A stretch of 64,000 nt of DNA from Isoetes taiwanensis. Taxonomy: Eukaryota; Streptophyta; Lycopodiopsida; Isoetales; Isoetaceae. A program made the translations under genes and the position numbers. The DNA is taken from contig JAJEKV010000026.1 of assembly GCA_021234155.1 (NCBI GenBank), forward strand, positions 17,136,316-17,200,315, in the 5' to 3' direction. The notes beneath the pieces are model-generated. The model did no database searches and had not been told where the DNA came from. It worked only from the letters and a program-made list of their open reading frames with translations. Within the stretch, counting starts at the first letter, position 1. Every line of letters begins with the position of its first letter. Shown here piece by piece: positions 1 to 13,876 of the stretch.

Positions 1-779
1 AAAGAGTATTTTCAGGCAAAGCACAATGTCTTGAGTTCCTGTCATACTTGCCACAATTACATGTCTTGAGTACCTATCATGTTTGCAACAGTTCTTCTAT
101 CTGGCAGCCTCAAGAATCTGTATAGTTTTGCATTGTAGATGATGTATTGGGATAGATTTCCCTTTTGAAGTTTCATGTGTTCATATAACAACTATATGTT
201 AAAGAGAGAGATTTGTCCAGTAGCACTTTTAAAGATAACTCAGCTAGAATGGTAGAGGATATGCCATTAATCGTGGATAAGCAATTGACAACCCAGTTTC
301 GAGCTTTTGTAGACCACGGCCATCAACAATATCAATTATAAAAAATTCATGCGTAAACAGCAGCACCTTTGCTTTCAAGAAGCTGAACAATCATGCATTA
401 CAAGCCACGAAGGGTAATTTGCCAACTTTGAGGAATTTAGAGATGTATGCCATATAACAAGTTGATGTCATGTTTTATTTTTCAGGTCACCAACTCCAAG
501 TAAGAGGCAAAGGAAACAATTCCATTGCAGTGCTGATAGGCCCCTTCGGCCTCTTTATCACAATGTTCCTGGACATCAGGAGGCAACACCACAGAGTAGA
601 AATTCATATATTCAAGGTCCAAAATGATCTTGTTTCATTGCAAGATCTACATAATATTGCCATTAAAATAGGCAATAGCAGGCGTGATCAGTCTCCTTTA
701 AAATAAAGAATATTCTAAAGTCTGACATGCAATGAGTTCAATGAAATGCAATAAATCATACTATAGGCTGGATTTTTCT
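1..779. other. no recognisable gene
   Basis: AT-rich sequence. A 78-codon open frame at 470-706 (+) shows no motif I recognise. It may be the 3' flank of the RDR-like remnant that follows on the minus strand. Confidence 0.4.
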
Positions 780-1740
780 CTCTTGATTGCTAAAAGAACA
801 TCAGCTGCAATCCATGGAAAGCTGTATAAAATTGGCAAATGAACATACACTTTCACATGGCTATATTTTTGAAGCCAGTACTCATGGTATGTCACATGGT
901 ACCAGGCAGATGCTTTTGCCTTCCGTATTTTCAGCCTCGGAAGATGCTAGTCAAAGATGTTTTTTCTAATATGAAGGTTATGCATCCTTAACTCTTCTTT
1001 AAGATTCTCTTTATCTGGATTCTTGCCCTACGCAGTGATCTCCAAATTCTTTCCATATCCTCAAAGATACTACGGAAATCACCTCGTAACAAGGCATAGC
1101 TATATTGCACATGATCCCATATGCCATTCTGCTTTCTGCTGTTCTGTGTTTCTGCCTAGACTTATGTATCCTGATGCAAGCTCTCCTTGAGTATCAATCC
1201 CAAAGAGACCCATGATGTTTCGAAGCTTTGTCTCATATGAACACTTAATTTGCCATGCTTGATCTAAATACCTCTCAAACCCTGGTACTTCTAAACGAGG
1301 ATCAAAACATTCTCCAGCAAATGTTGGTCTGAGCAGTTGAAACTCATCATACCTGACTTCCTTAGCTTCACGAAATAAAATGCCTACGATTGTCTCTGAA
1401 CGATAAGTTTCTCGTTCATCCTTTTCCATGAAGCCTGGATATCTACAAGGCCTGAGATCATAAGGCATAACGACATGCTCACAAGTCTTGGAAGCATCTA
1501 CAGCCATGACAGCAAGTTCTGCAAAATGTTCGCATTTCCCATCAAATGCAAACATCAACAGCTTCTAATACCTTGACATCTCCCGGATGCAGACAAGGAT
1601 TCTTTGCCATCACAACTTTACCAGTAATAGGGCGTAGGGATACATCACTTGTATGGATGTCAGGGCGAGATACCCACATAAAACATTGGCCATAAGCAAG
1701 AAGTGATGCCTCATCTAAACATCGCAATAAACACCTGCCT
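780..1740 (-). pseudogene. RNA-dependent RNA polymerase (RDR6-like) fragment lacking the catalytic loop
   Basis: RDR proteins copy single-stranded RNA into dsRNA for siRNA pathways. Reading the minus strand, 1740-1545 encodes the conserved stretch just before the active site (CLDEASLLAYGQCF, then ITGKVVMAKNPCLHPGDV and LEAVDV). This runs straight into a segment (from about 1540) that in plant RDRs lies well after the active site (AELAVMAVDASKT, MPYDLRP, YPGFMEKDERETY). The C-terminal block follows in another frame (ALLRGDFRSIFEDMERIW near 1090-1030), and ASAWYHVTYH with LYSFPWIAADVLLAIKR lies at about 910-790. The region that should hold the DLDGD metal-binding motif is absent, with no room for it and no intron. 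At least two frame changes are present. It is a partial, non-functional copy. RDR6-like is preferred over RDR2-like from wording only. Confidence 0.8.
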
Positions 1741-3205
1741 GATGGTTAACTTGGGACTTGTAAATGAATTTGTTGAATTTGTTTTTTGCAAGTTGCTATA
1801 GAATGTATTTCTTGACATGTAGAACGTATTTTTTGAGTGCTGACCATAGGAAGGTTTAACATGTAAGATAAAGTTTGTTTTGGAAAATGCATCTTTTTGT
1901 GAACATGACAAAATATAGTTTATGTAAATTGGCGAATGCATGCTCAGTCAATACCCTATTATAAAACTTAGCTTTTTCAATCAATACAGTATTACAAACC
2001 TACACATTGAATGGGAAGTTAATTGATGGCACTTGTAAGTGTTAGAGGCACTTGTGTGTTTAGCAAAGGAGTTAATGTTCCCTAATTAAAAGCCTCCGAG
2101 CACTCATGTTCGTAGTGTTAGAAGGCACATGTTCGTAGTGTTAGAAGGCACTTAGTGTTCATTGTCCCCTAATCAAAAGCCTATGCATTGCTCCCTAATC
2201 AAAGCCTCTGCATTTTGCCATCAAGCCCTAACAATACTATCTCATTGTTTTCGTGCCAAAATCTAGGTAGGTTATAACCAGGACAATAGAGGACAAACGA
2301 TGCCATGATATAAAAATGTTTCTACTCCAAAAACCAAGGGAAAAAATGTAATTTTGAATAAGATTTAAGAAATGTGACAGCTATACCACCTGTAAAATCT
2401 TGATGTGATTTTATATTACAATACAAAAAGAAAAACGATTTTGTAAGCTATCTGAGTAGTTCTAAAACATTCTGGAAGATTTTTAATGTAGCTCTTAGAT
2501 AGTTTGTACAACAACTGATATGGAGTTCAAGAAATGCCTTCTACAATATTAGACTCTTTTGAAAAAAATAAATTTGAAAACCATGCTACACTTTAATAAA
2601 AGGCTATGCAGCTTGAGTTCCAAATAAAAAGAGCTTCGCAAATGCTAGCCATAATCATCCCAAGGCTTGGAACAATTTTGATGCAGCATGAGTTGATGGA
2701 TAACGTGATGAGCAATATCCCTTAATTATTATGTACGGAGATGAGATGAAAATGCCACCATGTATTTCCATGCAATAATGGTGCTTCTCCAGCTGAAGCA
2801 TTATAATCTATAAAAATTAAAATGTTGCTTCTACTTGACAAATTTGAAAAACTTTTAGATTCAGGATGTAGAAGTATAAAAATTACAATGTCACCCCTAC
2901 TACAAATTTGAAAACTTCTAAATTTAAAGTATGCCTGCAAACAAATATGTTGCACATCCTCTACAAAATAATGGCCTTCAATATTCATGCGAGGAAACTC
3001 GGATGGTTGCATGGAGTATCCATGCAAGGAAAAACTAAACTGTAAATAAATAAGCAGATTTGATAAATAAATAGTTCAAAAGACGATCAAATGGATCCTA
3101 ACAGTGGATGGAAAAAAACACAACTCCAAATAACACTTTAACTTCGTATGAAACATGGGTGGATTTACAAAAGAAAGCGAGGCATACAAAACTTTGACAC
3201 ATCCA
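1741..3205. other. no recognisable gene
   Basis: AT-rich DNA with short direct repeats, for example the phrase around GTTCGTAGTGTTAGAAGGCAC repeated near 2,108-2,150. Small open frames on the minus strand show no family motif. Confidence 0.4.
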
Positions 3206-4891
3206 CTAGCTTAGAACAAAGATTTGAAGACATACCTGCAACCAAAATTGTATCCTCCTAATTGATGGAGAATTCTTGAACTGAACTCTATAAAAAGTTT
3301 CATTGGCATAGAGGAGTAGAGTTTCATCCATTCCAACATCATTACCAAGTTCATCTGCTTTACTGACCAAACGTGACTCTGTTCTACAACACAACAATCA
3401 AATAGGCAGAGCACATATCCAATGTATCCAAATAGGCAGAGCACATATCAAAATAGGATGTCAGCTTTAAGAATACAAACCTCGTGGAATCATGGTCATA
3501 ACCAAGGAAGCAAAACAAATGGAAAGACATCAACATTGGTCTCTACACGAAGCCAGTCCACAACACTTTCAATAAGATGCTCTGCCCTGGAAGCAGAGCT
3601 TCCATACTCATGCACGGCAATAACCAGATGGAGAAGGAACAAAGATGAAGTGCACCACTTGGAAAAACAAATAGCACTCCATAAATTAAGGATTGTGTTT
3701 GCTGGAAATACCACAAAGAGAATTAAGGAGGATCTGAATACCATTTTGCAGAGCTCCAACAGGATCAATACTTCCCTGATCCTTCTTTTTGAGAAAACCA
3801 TGTGCGATTCATCCTCAGCAGCTTGGCGAGCCAAAAACAAGACACTGGCGAAAACACACATCCGGTTAGGCAGTTCGAACATCGCCCCCTCCCCAGAATG
3901 GGATGACCGCTAGTTTATTGCCAGTAACAAGTTTGTAGTAGTTTTTTGCATATTCTAGGAATATACTGGCATGTACCAAGAATATGTTGAAAACCCATAC
4001 AAGCAAGGGATTGCCCCCCTAGGGGCAACCCAAAAACTTTCTAGTGGAATTTATGCAATTGCTGGAATGGCGTAGTGGTGGATATTGGCATAATTCCGAG
4101 GTTGCATTTACAGGTACTGCAGAACAATTGGTCCTACTTATATTGACGAATTAACATGTTTTTGAAGATAGAAAATGATTGCCTAATGCTAAGAACCTAC
4201 TACCTAATGTGCTGTTTGCATGTCCTTTAGGCTTGTTTAGAATATGGTTGTTGATCTTTAACAAACAAAACCGTAGATATATTCCAAGAATCATTCTTAA
4301 GAGATAGCAATAGACTAATACCTGGTGGAAAATTTTGTTTGAAACCACTCTTCTCTGCCTTGGATCTGTTAAGTATGTCGCCATGAGAAATAACAAATAA
4401 TAGTACCTCAAAATAGAAATTACTTTGAAATACAACATATGTTTGAAATTCATCAAACCCGAGGAGAGGGCTTGTTGGAGAGCAGGGAATACCAGATTGA
4501 GATGCCAAAGTAACTATTTACAGAAGAGCCCAGACCCAGAAGCAGATTCATGTGTCCATTTTCAGTGCAGGCACTAATGATGGCCTTCCAAGAAAATAAT
4601 GACATTTGTCTTCCAAAGATATAACAGCAAAGAAAATAAAAAAAGCGCAAGGAATGAAGTAGGAGGAAAAGAGACTGAAGGGCATCACTGAAGGGCCGTC
4701 GGATCAAATTTCTCATCCAAGGAATTCTCTGACCCGGTGTTCGGTGCGTCTGAGTTTGCTTTCACGCTCAATCTTCGAGTTACCTGAAATAGCATAAGAA
4801 ATAGCACAACTGAACCACAAAGACACAGTCCAACAAGAGAGGCACTTATCCTAACTTCGCTCAGACGAAGAACTGTGAAGGAAAAGCTCAA
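3206..4891 (-). other. unrecognised exon-like segments, possible gene divergent to SEC24
   Basis: Several minus-strand pieces look exonic but do not add up to a protein I recognise. At 4891 an ATG opens a 68-codon frame (MSFSFTVLRLSEV...) with a hydrophobic stretch that could be a membrane segment or targeting peptide. An acceptor-like TTTCAG lies inside it, followed by VTRRLSVKANSDAPNTGSE. At about 3496-3882 there is a 128-codon open frame. At about 3234-3390 a segment is bounded by TTGTAG and CAG/GTATGT splice-like signals. The start at 4891 faces away from SEC24 about 1.07 kb upstream of its ATG, so a shared promoter is possible. It may equally be a decayed gene. Confidence 0.25.
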
Positions 4892-5964
4892 GGAAGGGAG
4901 GCGGATGTGGCTGACATGCTATGCTGATGTGGGTGATCATCTGGACACCTTAGGGCCAGATTCGACTTGCGGCAGTGGCACTTCTTAAAAAAATTTCAAT
5001 TTCCGCCTCCTTTTTTAAGAGCGACGATTTGTGTGATTCCATTTGTGGCAGTAGGTAGTTTCAAATAGATGTTCAAGATTGCTCTCTCACTTAATCTACG
5101 GCAAGATTCGTCTGTCACTTAACTCAAATTCTAAAGGACAGGGGATCACCCGTGCCAATTAATCCAGTGTTTTGGAGTTAAGCAGGAGTGTTTTTGGTTG
5201 ACGGCAAGCGTCAGTTATGCCGTGTCACTACAGAATTGGTTGAGGCTTAAATGCCACTCGTCTATCTTTCAAAGTCGAATCCGGCCGTTAGAATTGCACG
5301 AAATTGTGTATCTCGAGTTAGGCAAACCCTGCTAAAAACTTTGGAAAAACCATTTGCCACCGTAACGTAATGGCACGAAATACAGATGTTTTTGCCAAGG
5401 CTTTTGGATGATGACGTATACCCTAAATAGATCGCCAGTACACCCCAATATTTCAGTGCAAATCGGCCGGCAGGTCCCTTTGTATTTTTGAGCTATGTCC
5501 GACACAGCAGATCTCACAACTTAGCCTAAGCAGCGGGGGCTCGCGTAGCTATCGTCGGTCGCTTCTAATCATCGTCTTATATCTCTTTTACAGAATTTGG
5601 TTAAGAGGAAGAGATCAGGTGTGAAGTGACCAGTTTCATTTCTAGTCTTCGCTTTTGATAATGCTGTTGATCTAGATTGTATCGATAATTTTGTGGGCGT
5701 CAAACCGAAATGATGAGATCCGCAAGTTATGTATCTTGAGATGATGGTAGTAGTTTTAGCATCTAGGGTTGCAGGTTATACTGTTAAATTCATTGTTAAA
5801 CTTTGATACATATACTGGTGAACGTAAAGATCAGGCAGGTTGCCAACGGAAGCCGCAATTATAGTGGATTTGCAGTGAATTTCTTATTTTCTTGTCAACG
5901 GAATTGAAGCAGATCAATGTGAACTATAATTGGGTGCAAATCAGAGGAAAACACATCAACAACA
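4892..5964. promoter_or_regulatory. SEC24 upstream region and probable 5' UTR
   Basis: No coding feature. The SEC24 ATG at 5965 is preceded by about 400 bp of T-rich, intron-like sequence. A donor-like CAG/GTGTGAAG near 5620 and an acceptor-like GGCAG/GTTGCC near 5838 would allow a 5' UTR intron, as is common in plant housekeeping genes. This is inferred; no transcript evidence is available. Confidence 0.35.
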
Positions 5965-8900
5965 ATGAGTACACCTAGTCCAGGAAGACAGGATGGCCAA
6001 ACTGGAGCATTTCAATCCCCACAACCTTTTAGTGGTTTTAATCCGACCCGCCCTGCACCGGGTCGTCCCTATAATCCTACTGTAGGTGGGTCTTATCAAC
6101 CTCCCGCTCCACATCAAGTACCTCGTCCTTCATTTCCAGGTGAAGCTCAACCTCCGCCACCTCCAATGCCAGGCTATGCACAACTTGCTGCCTCTCAACA
6201 CTTTCAGCAGCCTACAATGAGAACCCCTATACCATATGTCCCTGCCAGTCAGCCTCCCAAGGCTTTTGGAGGTCCATATGCATCACAGCCTTCTACTGGG
6301 GCACAACCAAGACGTCCACAAATGCCTCCTCCAGTATCTTATATGGGGAATCAACCTCCTTCAGCTGGAAACGCACCACCACCTTATGCTGGAGTGCAAC
6401 CAACAACACCTGCAGTGCAGGCACCTGCTGCTGGAATGCAAGCCACCTTACCTCCTACGGCCTCAACAGCTCCTACTTTCAGACCTGTGCAATATGGATA
6501 TGGAGGAGGGCCTCCCCAGGGTCAAATTCCACCTCCCACTGTACCCTCTCAACCCCTACCTAGTTACGGGTCCGTGCCACCCCAAGCTCCACCTAGTAGG
6601 CTGGTATCAACACAACTCCCGGCACCAGCACCAGCCCCTGGTCATCTATCAGCACCAAGTGCCAGTTATGGGCCATCGAATCCTTCTGTTCAGCCTGCTT
6701 CATACATTGGGCCGCAGGCTCCAGGGTTCTATCCAGCATCAACTCATCCAACAGCAGCACCGCCATCCATTGGAGGTTATGGAGCTGCAACAAATTTGGT
6801 TGAAGAATTTGAATCTTTATCACTTATGTCTGCACCTGGATCTCTGGAGGCAAGGATAAATCCAGTCTCTCTCCCTCGGCCTACAGATGAGGAACCTACC
6901 ATCCCTTTCTCAGCAAATTGTCACCCAAGGTACTTCCGTCTCACATGTAATGCTGTACCTAATGCACATTCCTTAGCTGCAAGATGGCATCTGCCTTTAG
7001 GCGCTGTTGTTGATCCACTTGCAGAGGCTCCAGAAGGGGTAAGAAGCCTAATTATGAGATAAAAAGTGATTGAAGTGTTACTGATGTCTCGTCTTTATTT
7101 TCTAGGAAGAAGTTCCAGTTGTCAACTTTGGGACCTCTGGAATAGTCAGATGCCGAAGGTGTAGGACTTACATTAATCCATATGCAATGTTTACTGATAA
7201 TGGAAGGCATTGGCGATGTAATGTATGCCAGCTATTAAATGAAGGTGAGCAGTCTCTTTTGTAGCAGAGAATGGATTTATTTGTCAATCTGACGCTTACC
7301 ATGTAAATATTTTCGTGGTGGTATCCAGTCATTTTACACTTCTTGTATTTTACTTGCATGTAGTTCCTATGGACTATTTCTGTGCCCTGGATGCAAATGG
7401 GAAGCGAAGAGATGTCGATGAACGCCCTGAACTTTCCCAAGGTAGCGTGGAATTTGTGGCACCTGCTGAATATATGGTGCGGCCGCCAATGCCACCGGTG
7501 TATTTTTTTCTCATCGATGTTTCAGTTGCTTCAGTCAAATCTGGTATGCTACAGGTATTATCTCAGGTGCCACAGGTTCTTTGTATTTGTTATTACATTA
7601 GGTTGTGAGTTCCTTATCTCATATTTGATGGTCGAGCATGGACTGGATCATTTTATAATTAATATGATTGGACCTAAAGCCGCAGTAAAAATGAGTTGGC
7701 AAACACATGCAAAGAATATTAGAAGCATATAGAACTTGAACATCCAATTAAACATGTTGTAAATATTGTTTTGAACACGGGGAATTGGGTCATGTTTTAT
7801 GGAATATATTAGGTTACTATTTACAAATGGCCATTCTTTTAGAAGCATGTTAGCACCACTGTTATTGGCTTCAACAACAATAAGCTTTCTTGTATGGGTT
7901 GTTTAAGCTTAGTTTTCACCTATGATGGCCATGTGATGCCCATGTATAAATTCCCTTGGATACCAAAATCCATTTCCCTTGAATCACAAAGAAATTATAT
8001 TATTCCAACTCAAAATAGTGCTGATTTTGTTGAGGTTATTTGATGGTCACATTATTTATAACTTCAGGTTGCAGTGGATACAATAAAATCATGCTTGGAT
8101 GATTTACCAGGATCGCCAAGAACACAAGTAGGATTTTTGACATTTGACAGTACTTTACATTTTTACAATCTCAAGGTACACTCTTGTGGTCCTTTAAACC
8201 CTTATATAATGCTGCAGTACTTTGTCTTAAAGCTGATATGTTGTCTGGAATAATTTTTATGCAGTCATCATTGACGCAGCCGCAAATGGTGGTCATGGCG
8301 CAATTAGATGATCTATTTTTGCCTATGCCCGATGATTTGTTGGTCCATCTTACAGAGTCACGAACGGTTGTAGAAGCTCTTTTGGACAACCTTCCATCTA
8401 CTTTTGCAGATAACACAAATATTGAATCAGCATTAGGTCCTGCCTTGCAAGCGGTGGCAATGCTCATGGTTCGTATATTTGAGATCGGAAATGTCCAACT
8501 TTGTCTTTAATAGACTGGAATTTCATATAGTTGGTATCTTCCATCTGCAGGGTCAACTAGGAGGGAAACTACTCATATTCCAGAGCACTCTACCATCCCT
8601 AGGTGTGGGAAGGCTCAAATTACGGGGAGAGGATCCCCGAATTTATGGTACGGATAAGGAGCATACCATACGCGTTGCAGACGAGCAGTTTTATAAACAA
8701 ATGGCAGCTGACTTTTCAAAATATCAGATTGGCGTGAATATTTATGCATTTTCTGAAAAGTATACTGACTTGGCATCATTGGGTAAGATGCTTTAGTTAG
8801 ACATCTGGTTCTTATTTGTCACATGACTGTCTATATGTTGTGATTACAGGAACCCTTTCGAAGTACACTGGTGGTCAGGTATTCTATTATCCAGGATTTC

Positions 8901-10792
8901 AGGAAGCTTCTGATGGAGAGAAATTCAGATATGAGCTTGCCAGGGATTTAAAGAGGGAAACAGCTTGGGAGGCTGTTATGCGTATTCGTTGTGGGAAAGG
9001 TATCACAGATCATTGAACACAGATTCTCTCATGTCTTCCTTACACATTGTTTTTTTAAGTCAAATGTTGCTTATGTGTCTGTCCTCTAAAACAGGGATCA
9101 AGTATTCTAGTTTCCATGGTCATTTCATGCTCAGGAGCTCAGATCTATTATCCCTTCCAGCGGTGGATTGTGATAAGACATTTGCAGTCCAGTTTGCATT
9201 AGAAGATACATTGTTGACAAGTCAAACTGTCTATTTCCAAGTTGCTTTGTTGTATCCTTCAATTCAAGTTATCATTATTTGGGTAACTGCTTCCTATTGG
9301 CACTATTCCTTTATTATATAAGGCATGTTTATGTTTATGTGTATTCCTTCATGTATGGTGGCATAGATATACATCTTCTGTGGGTGAGAGACGCATCAGA
9401 GTTCATACCCTAGCTGCTCCAGTGGTCAGCGATCTGAGTGAAATGTATCGGGCTGCTGATGCAGGTGCAATTGTTGGCGTTCTGAGCAGGCTTGGTAAAG
9501 TTTTTACTCTATTGATAATTGTAACAGGTTCTCAGCTCTTGACATGTCTTATCGATTATTGTATTGTTGGCAATTTATACCTTAAATTAGAAAATTGAGA
9601 TGAGATGTTAATCTGTAAACTGAGATGCATGTTTGATATGAACAGCAATTGACAAATCACTGAATACAAAGTTGGAGGATGCTCGTCAGAGTCTACAGAC
9701 GCGTTTGGTTAATGCACTACGGGAATACCGTAATCTATATGCTGTGAAACATCAGTTAATGGGACGTTTAGTATACCCAGAATCGTTGAAACTACTTCCA
9801 CTTTACATACTGTGCCTCTGCAAGAGCTTGGCATTGCGAGGAGGCTTCATGGATGCTCACCCAGATGAACGTTCTGTGGCTGGCTATGAAATTATGACAA
9901 TGTCCTGTTCTCGACTTCTAAAGCTCATCTATCCATCATTGTTTCGGGTTGATGAATTCTTGTTGCAGGTACGTGCTTCTGGAAGACTCTTCCATTTATC
10001 AGTATACTGTGCTTCTTTTAATACTGACATTTGGTTGGGCAGGGCGATAAATCAGAACCTGGGGATCTTATTTATCCTCAACGACATCCATTGTCCATGG
10101 AAGTCCTTGATCCACGTGGCGCGTTCCTGTTCTATGATGGCTTCAGATTTGTTCTGTGGCTTGGGAATCTTTTGCAAACAGATTTTGTTATACAGCTACT
10201 AGGACAAGAGGTTGCTAGCAGTGCTGATTTGAGAAAGGTTAGTCATTACTAAACATTTTGTTGGTTTTGTCCCCATTATTTATTGAATCATCTTGCGACA
10301 TGATCTTAACTGGACCTTAACTGTAGGGCTATTTTGGCATAATAATTAAACTACATGAAGGGCTAGGTTTGCGCCATCTCTGCATAGGACATGGAGCACT
10401 TTTTGTTGCCTGCTTATGATGTCAAGTGGTTCACAGTAAAGCAGCATGTTGTTTAAATCTTCTGCCTGCTTACTTGCATATGACATTGAGGAACTTATAC
10501 CAAAGCATGGTGTTTTCCTAAGCCTAAAAGGGTTATAACCTGGGCATTTTTCCTGCAGGTCGTAGTGGTAGAGCAGAATACTGAACCATCACGGCGCTTT
10601 CATCGTCTTTTGGACAAGCTGCGGAAGGGCATTCCTGCGTGTTATCAGCAACTCTTTGTTGTACGCCGAGGAGAACAACCCCGAGAAAATAACTTGTTAC
10701 TTGCAAATCTTTCCGAGGATCGAAATGGTGGTCTCCTTGGATATGCAGATTGGATGGTTCACCTCTATAGACAAGTTCAGCAGAAGATTTAG
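5965..10792 (+). CDS. SEC24: SEC24-type COPII coat cargo adaptor, complete 12-exon gene
   Basis: SEC24 pairs with SEC23 on the ER membrane and selects cargo for COPII vesicles. Joining exons 5965-7038, 7106-7244, 7364-7554, 8068-8175, 8265-8468, 8551-8782, 8850-8999, 9095-9251, 9367-9494, 9646-9968, 10043-10237 and 10559-10792 gives an unbroken frame of 1,044 aa. Every intron is GT-AG and the phases agree throughout. Residues 1 to about 280 are Pro/Gln/Ala-rich and low-complexity, typical of plant SEC24A. A C-x2-C-x18-C-x2-C zinc finger sits at C374, C377, C396 and C399. The trunk opens with [11 protein letters not shown] near residue 450. A helical region and a gelsolin-like C-terminus ([14 protein letters not shown] in exon 11) follow. 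The length is close to known plant SEC24A. No lesion is seen, and it appears to be the only intact host gene in the window. Confidence 0.96.
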
Positions 10793-13740
10793 AATGTACT
10801 TTATTCATTTGATTTCTCATTTTAATTTTGCCGTCCTATGAAGTTTGTACAGATTCTGTCCCCACTTTGGTTCCTAACAATTGTTGGGTATAACTAGAAA
10901 AGCTTGGACTATACACTCATTAATTTGTTATACCATCTCCCACCCTTGAGCTGGACGTCATAGGGGAGATGCCGATTGTGCACAATTGTTTAACTATTTT
11001 TGGCCTTCGTTGTCAATCAGATATCCATGAATCAAGGGATGGTGTAGTGTTAGGTGAGCTAAAGATTGTGCACATTTGTTTAACTAGTTTTGGCCTTCAT
11101 TAGTAGCATGCAGCGGTGTTAGGTGAGCTAAAAGAAAGAACATGTAAATAGTAATCAATCCAGACGAGGATTGAAGGGTTATTGTTATGTATGTGACTGG
11201 GTATGTATGGTGAACGGGCGAGTGATGTTTTAGACCTTAAGGCGACGTTCCCATGAGCCTGACCTGACCGCAAAAGAGTGAGGTCGAGGTTGAAGTGCGA
11301 AGAAGATTGTTACCATGCGACCGCAATATTCTTTTACTCAGAAACCAGAAACCGGCTAGATCTTCACTGGCTTTGAAATTCACCGGCTGCTTCATCGGTT
11401 GCTTGCTTCTTCGTCACCTGTTGATTCGTTAAAAGGCAACAACCCGACCTTTTAGAAATGGTCTTTCATTTTGGAAAAATCCGAGTTTTCTTTAAAGGCA
11501 ACCTTAACTCTGCTGCATGGGAACTGGAAAAAACAGAGTCCGGTCGGTTCCATGGGAACGTTCCCTAAGAACAGACGAAAACCAGGTGGCAACCTACTTT
11601 GCATGATGGCAAAGTTAAATCAATTGGGCAAGCAACATAGAAGTGTTCATCTTTGTTGAAGACCTGCCCATCCATTGTGCACCCTGTTGAAAAAACACTT
11701 CTCAAGGTGCATTAGGAGCACGATTCAAGAGCAAGCGACGGTAGAACATGTGAGCAAGCTTTGTGGAAAATGGGCGAGCCGTCGTGTAGGGCAAGTTTAA
11801 AATCTCTTTCAAGAGGATATGATAAGAAAATATGAATACACAATTGAAAATGCCGAAAGAACCATTCATCTGTTACAAGAAATTTATGGGAGACCACCGC
11901 GAACATTTCTTTTGCCGACCCACTTAGACAGTTTGAATTGTGTTTATTAAAAATGGAGTGATGTTGGGTTTGGTATCAGTTGAAGGATCTAGGTATTGCG
12001 GGGTCTAGGTATATGGTCCAAGAGTTCTACACTACAAAAATTTCTTTGAGTTATATATGGGATCGAGTATTGCGAAGATCTATGTATATGGTCTTGGAGT
12101 TCTATGCTATAGATATTTGTTTGAGTTTAAGTTGTACTAGTAAACGTGTGCCAGGCGTTGCCGCGCTAAATATCCCGGCTTGTGTTTTTACTTGGCATTT
12201 AATGTCCATATATGCGCAACTTTCAACAGCACTATAGGTTGATGCTTGCATTATTTTTGTAACTGTTTCTGTTGTTGAGATTGTCAGATGTATCATCAAT
12301 GTATTAACTTTGCGTTTATAAGATGGATAGATTTTTTAACGTCCACGAAAACCAGAAGGTCATCGAAAAACAATGCTTTATAAGTTGAGTGGAGGGGCAA
12401 GTAAACAAAGTGGAAATTTTGGGAAGACAGTGCAAAAGTTATGCTCAAAATGTCACTTCATTCAAGAAGTCATCGATCATAGAAAGCTAGACCTCTTCCC
12501 ATAGTTGTAGTGGATTCGATGGTTCACAATGTAAAATGATCATGGAGAACATGTGCCACATTTGTGGTGGCATGCCCCATGCTGCTGTTGTTGCATCCTG
12601 AAGAGATTCGAGCCATTTTGTGGCATCTCAAAATAACCCACGAAGACAACAAGGTTCTATATATTTGCAAATACCTCCCCGAAAAGAGCATAAATCTTGA
12701 AAACTAATTGCACTTGTTACACGGGTCTATAGCGGCCGTAGATAATATCGCTCTCCTTCTGAAGGATTAACAAAGTACATGCATCCGAAATAAAAGAATA
12801 TGAGACATCTCCAAAACATGCATGGTTTCATACGTGAAAATGCCAGCTTAGAAGTAGTAAGTACATAAACAAAAGATTTTCTTTCTCTAAATATTCTAAA
12901 TATGAGTTTCTTAGCAAAATCCTTTATCTACTTATAATCATGTTTGTGGAAAATAAATATCACTATAGGAAGAAACATTTTTATAGTCGAGCATTGCCAC
13001 ATGCTACACATCTAGATCATTTTGTACCATTACATACAAAATATGTTATATAACACTTGTGAACCTTTGAACTCACACGTATATGGGATTTACAATATGT
13101 ACTATCAAGGGACTAATGAAATTATCAAAGTTTACTTCGATCTTAGATGTTTTCGGCTGTGCAAACCCAAACGATTCCCGAACAGACCATTCACCAAATG
13201 ATCTCATGTAGGAAGGAAAGTGGAAGATTAAATAATAGTTTCAAGCATCACCCCAATACTGCCCATGCAATAATATGGGTCTAAAGGAAAATGCCTTCCA
13301 TTAGGGATTGAGAATGCAATGGTGTGTAAATACATCATTGATAGATAATCACACCATGCAAGAGAGGTATATGCCGCTTTGGAAGTAATGGCTTCCAACT
13401 TCAAAATGTAGATACTGTAAATGGATGCCCAACATTATTGCGATATGTAAGGGTGCAACTCATAAAAGACATGCACATATGGATTTATCTTCTATAGCTA
13501 AAAGTCTTAAATTTTCTTATAAGCATGGCCACCATAAGATATGGATGTGTTATATAGCCCACATAAGGTCTTTCTCATATTAAGTGTATTCATAACAATG
13601 AAACAACCATATAAGCCTTTTGAGCTAAGCAAATTGTATAACATTTGGAAGATTGAAAAATTGGTTAGTATGATGATCAGATACAACTCACTTATCGTTG
13701 TTCAATATAGCATGGAATGATAATAGTCGTTTGTCAGTGG
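10793..13740. other. intergenic, no recognisable gene
   Basis: The first few hundred bases should include the SEC24 3' UTR. Beyond that I find only short open frames without family motifs. A motif like CACATTTGTTTAACTAGTTTTGGCC recurs near 10,980 and 11,070. The sequence is AT-rich and may be decayed transposon DNA. Confidence 0.5.
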
Positions 13741-13876
13741 AAATATGCTATGCATGGAGTGTGTTTATCTCCAATGTGTCATGGATTGTGTTTATCTCCA
13801 ATGTGTAGGCAAATATGCTATGCATGGAGTGTGTTTATCTCCAATGTGTCATGGATTGTGTTTACCTCCAATGTGT
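13741..13876. repeat. two-copy 70-bp tandem repeat
   Basis: The unit at 13741-13810 is repeated at 13811-13876 with one mismatch (TTTATCTCC versus TTTACCTCC). Each unit itself contains two copies of GTGTTTATCTCCAATGTGT, so the phrase occurs four times. Confidence 0.9.

Noticed and set aside
6236-6859. 207-codon plus-strand frame inside the SEC24 first exon
   Set aside because: It is an out-of-frame shadow of the Pro/Gln-rich SEC24 N-terminus.
13140-13560. Copia integrase-like phrase VFGCANP near 13,150
   Set aside because: The match is limited to a few residues, stops follow at once and no neighbouring retrotransposon domain was found.
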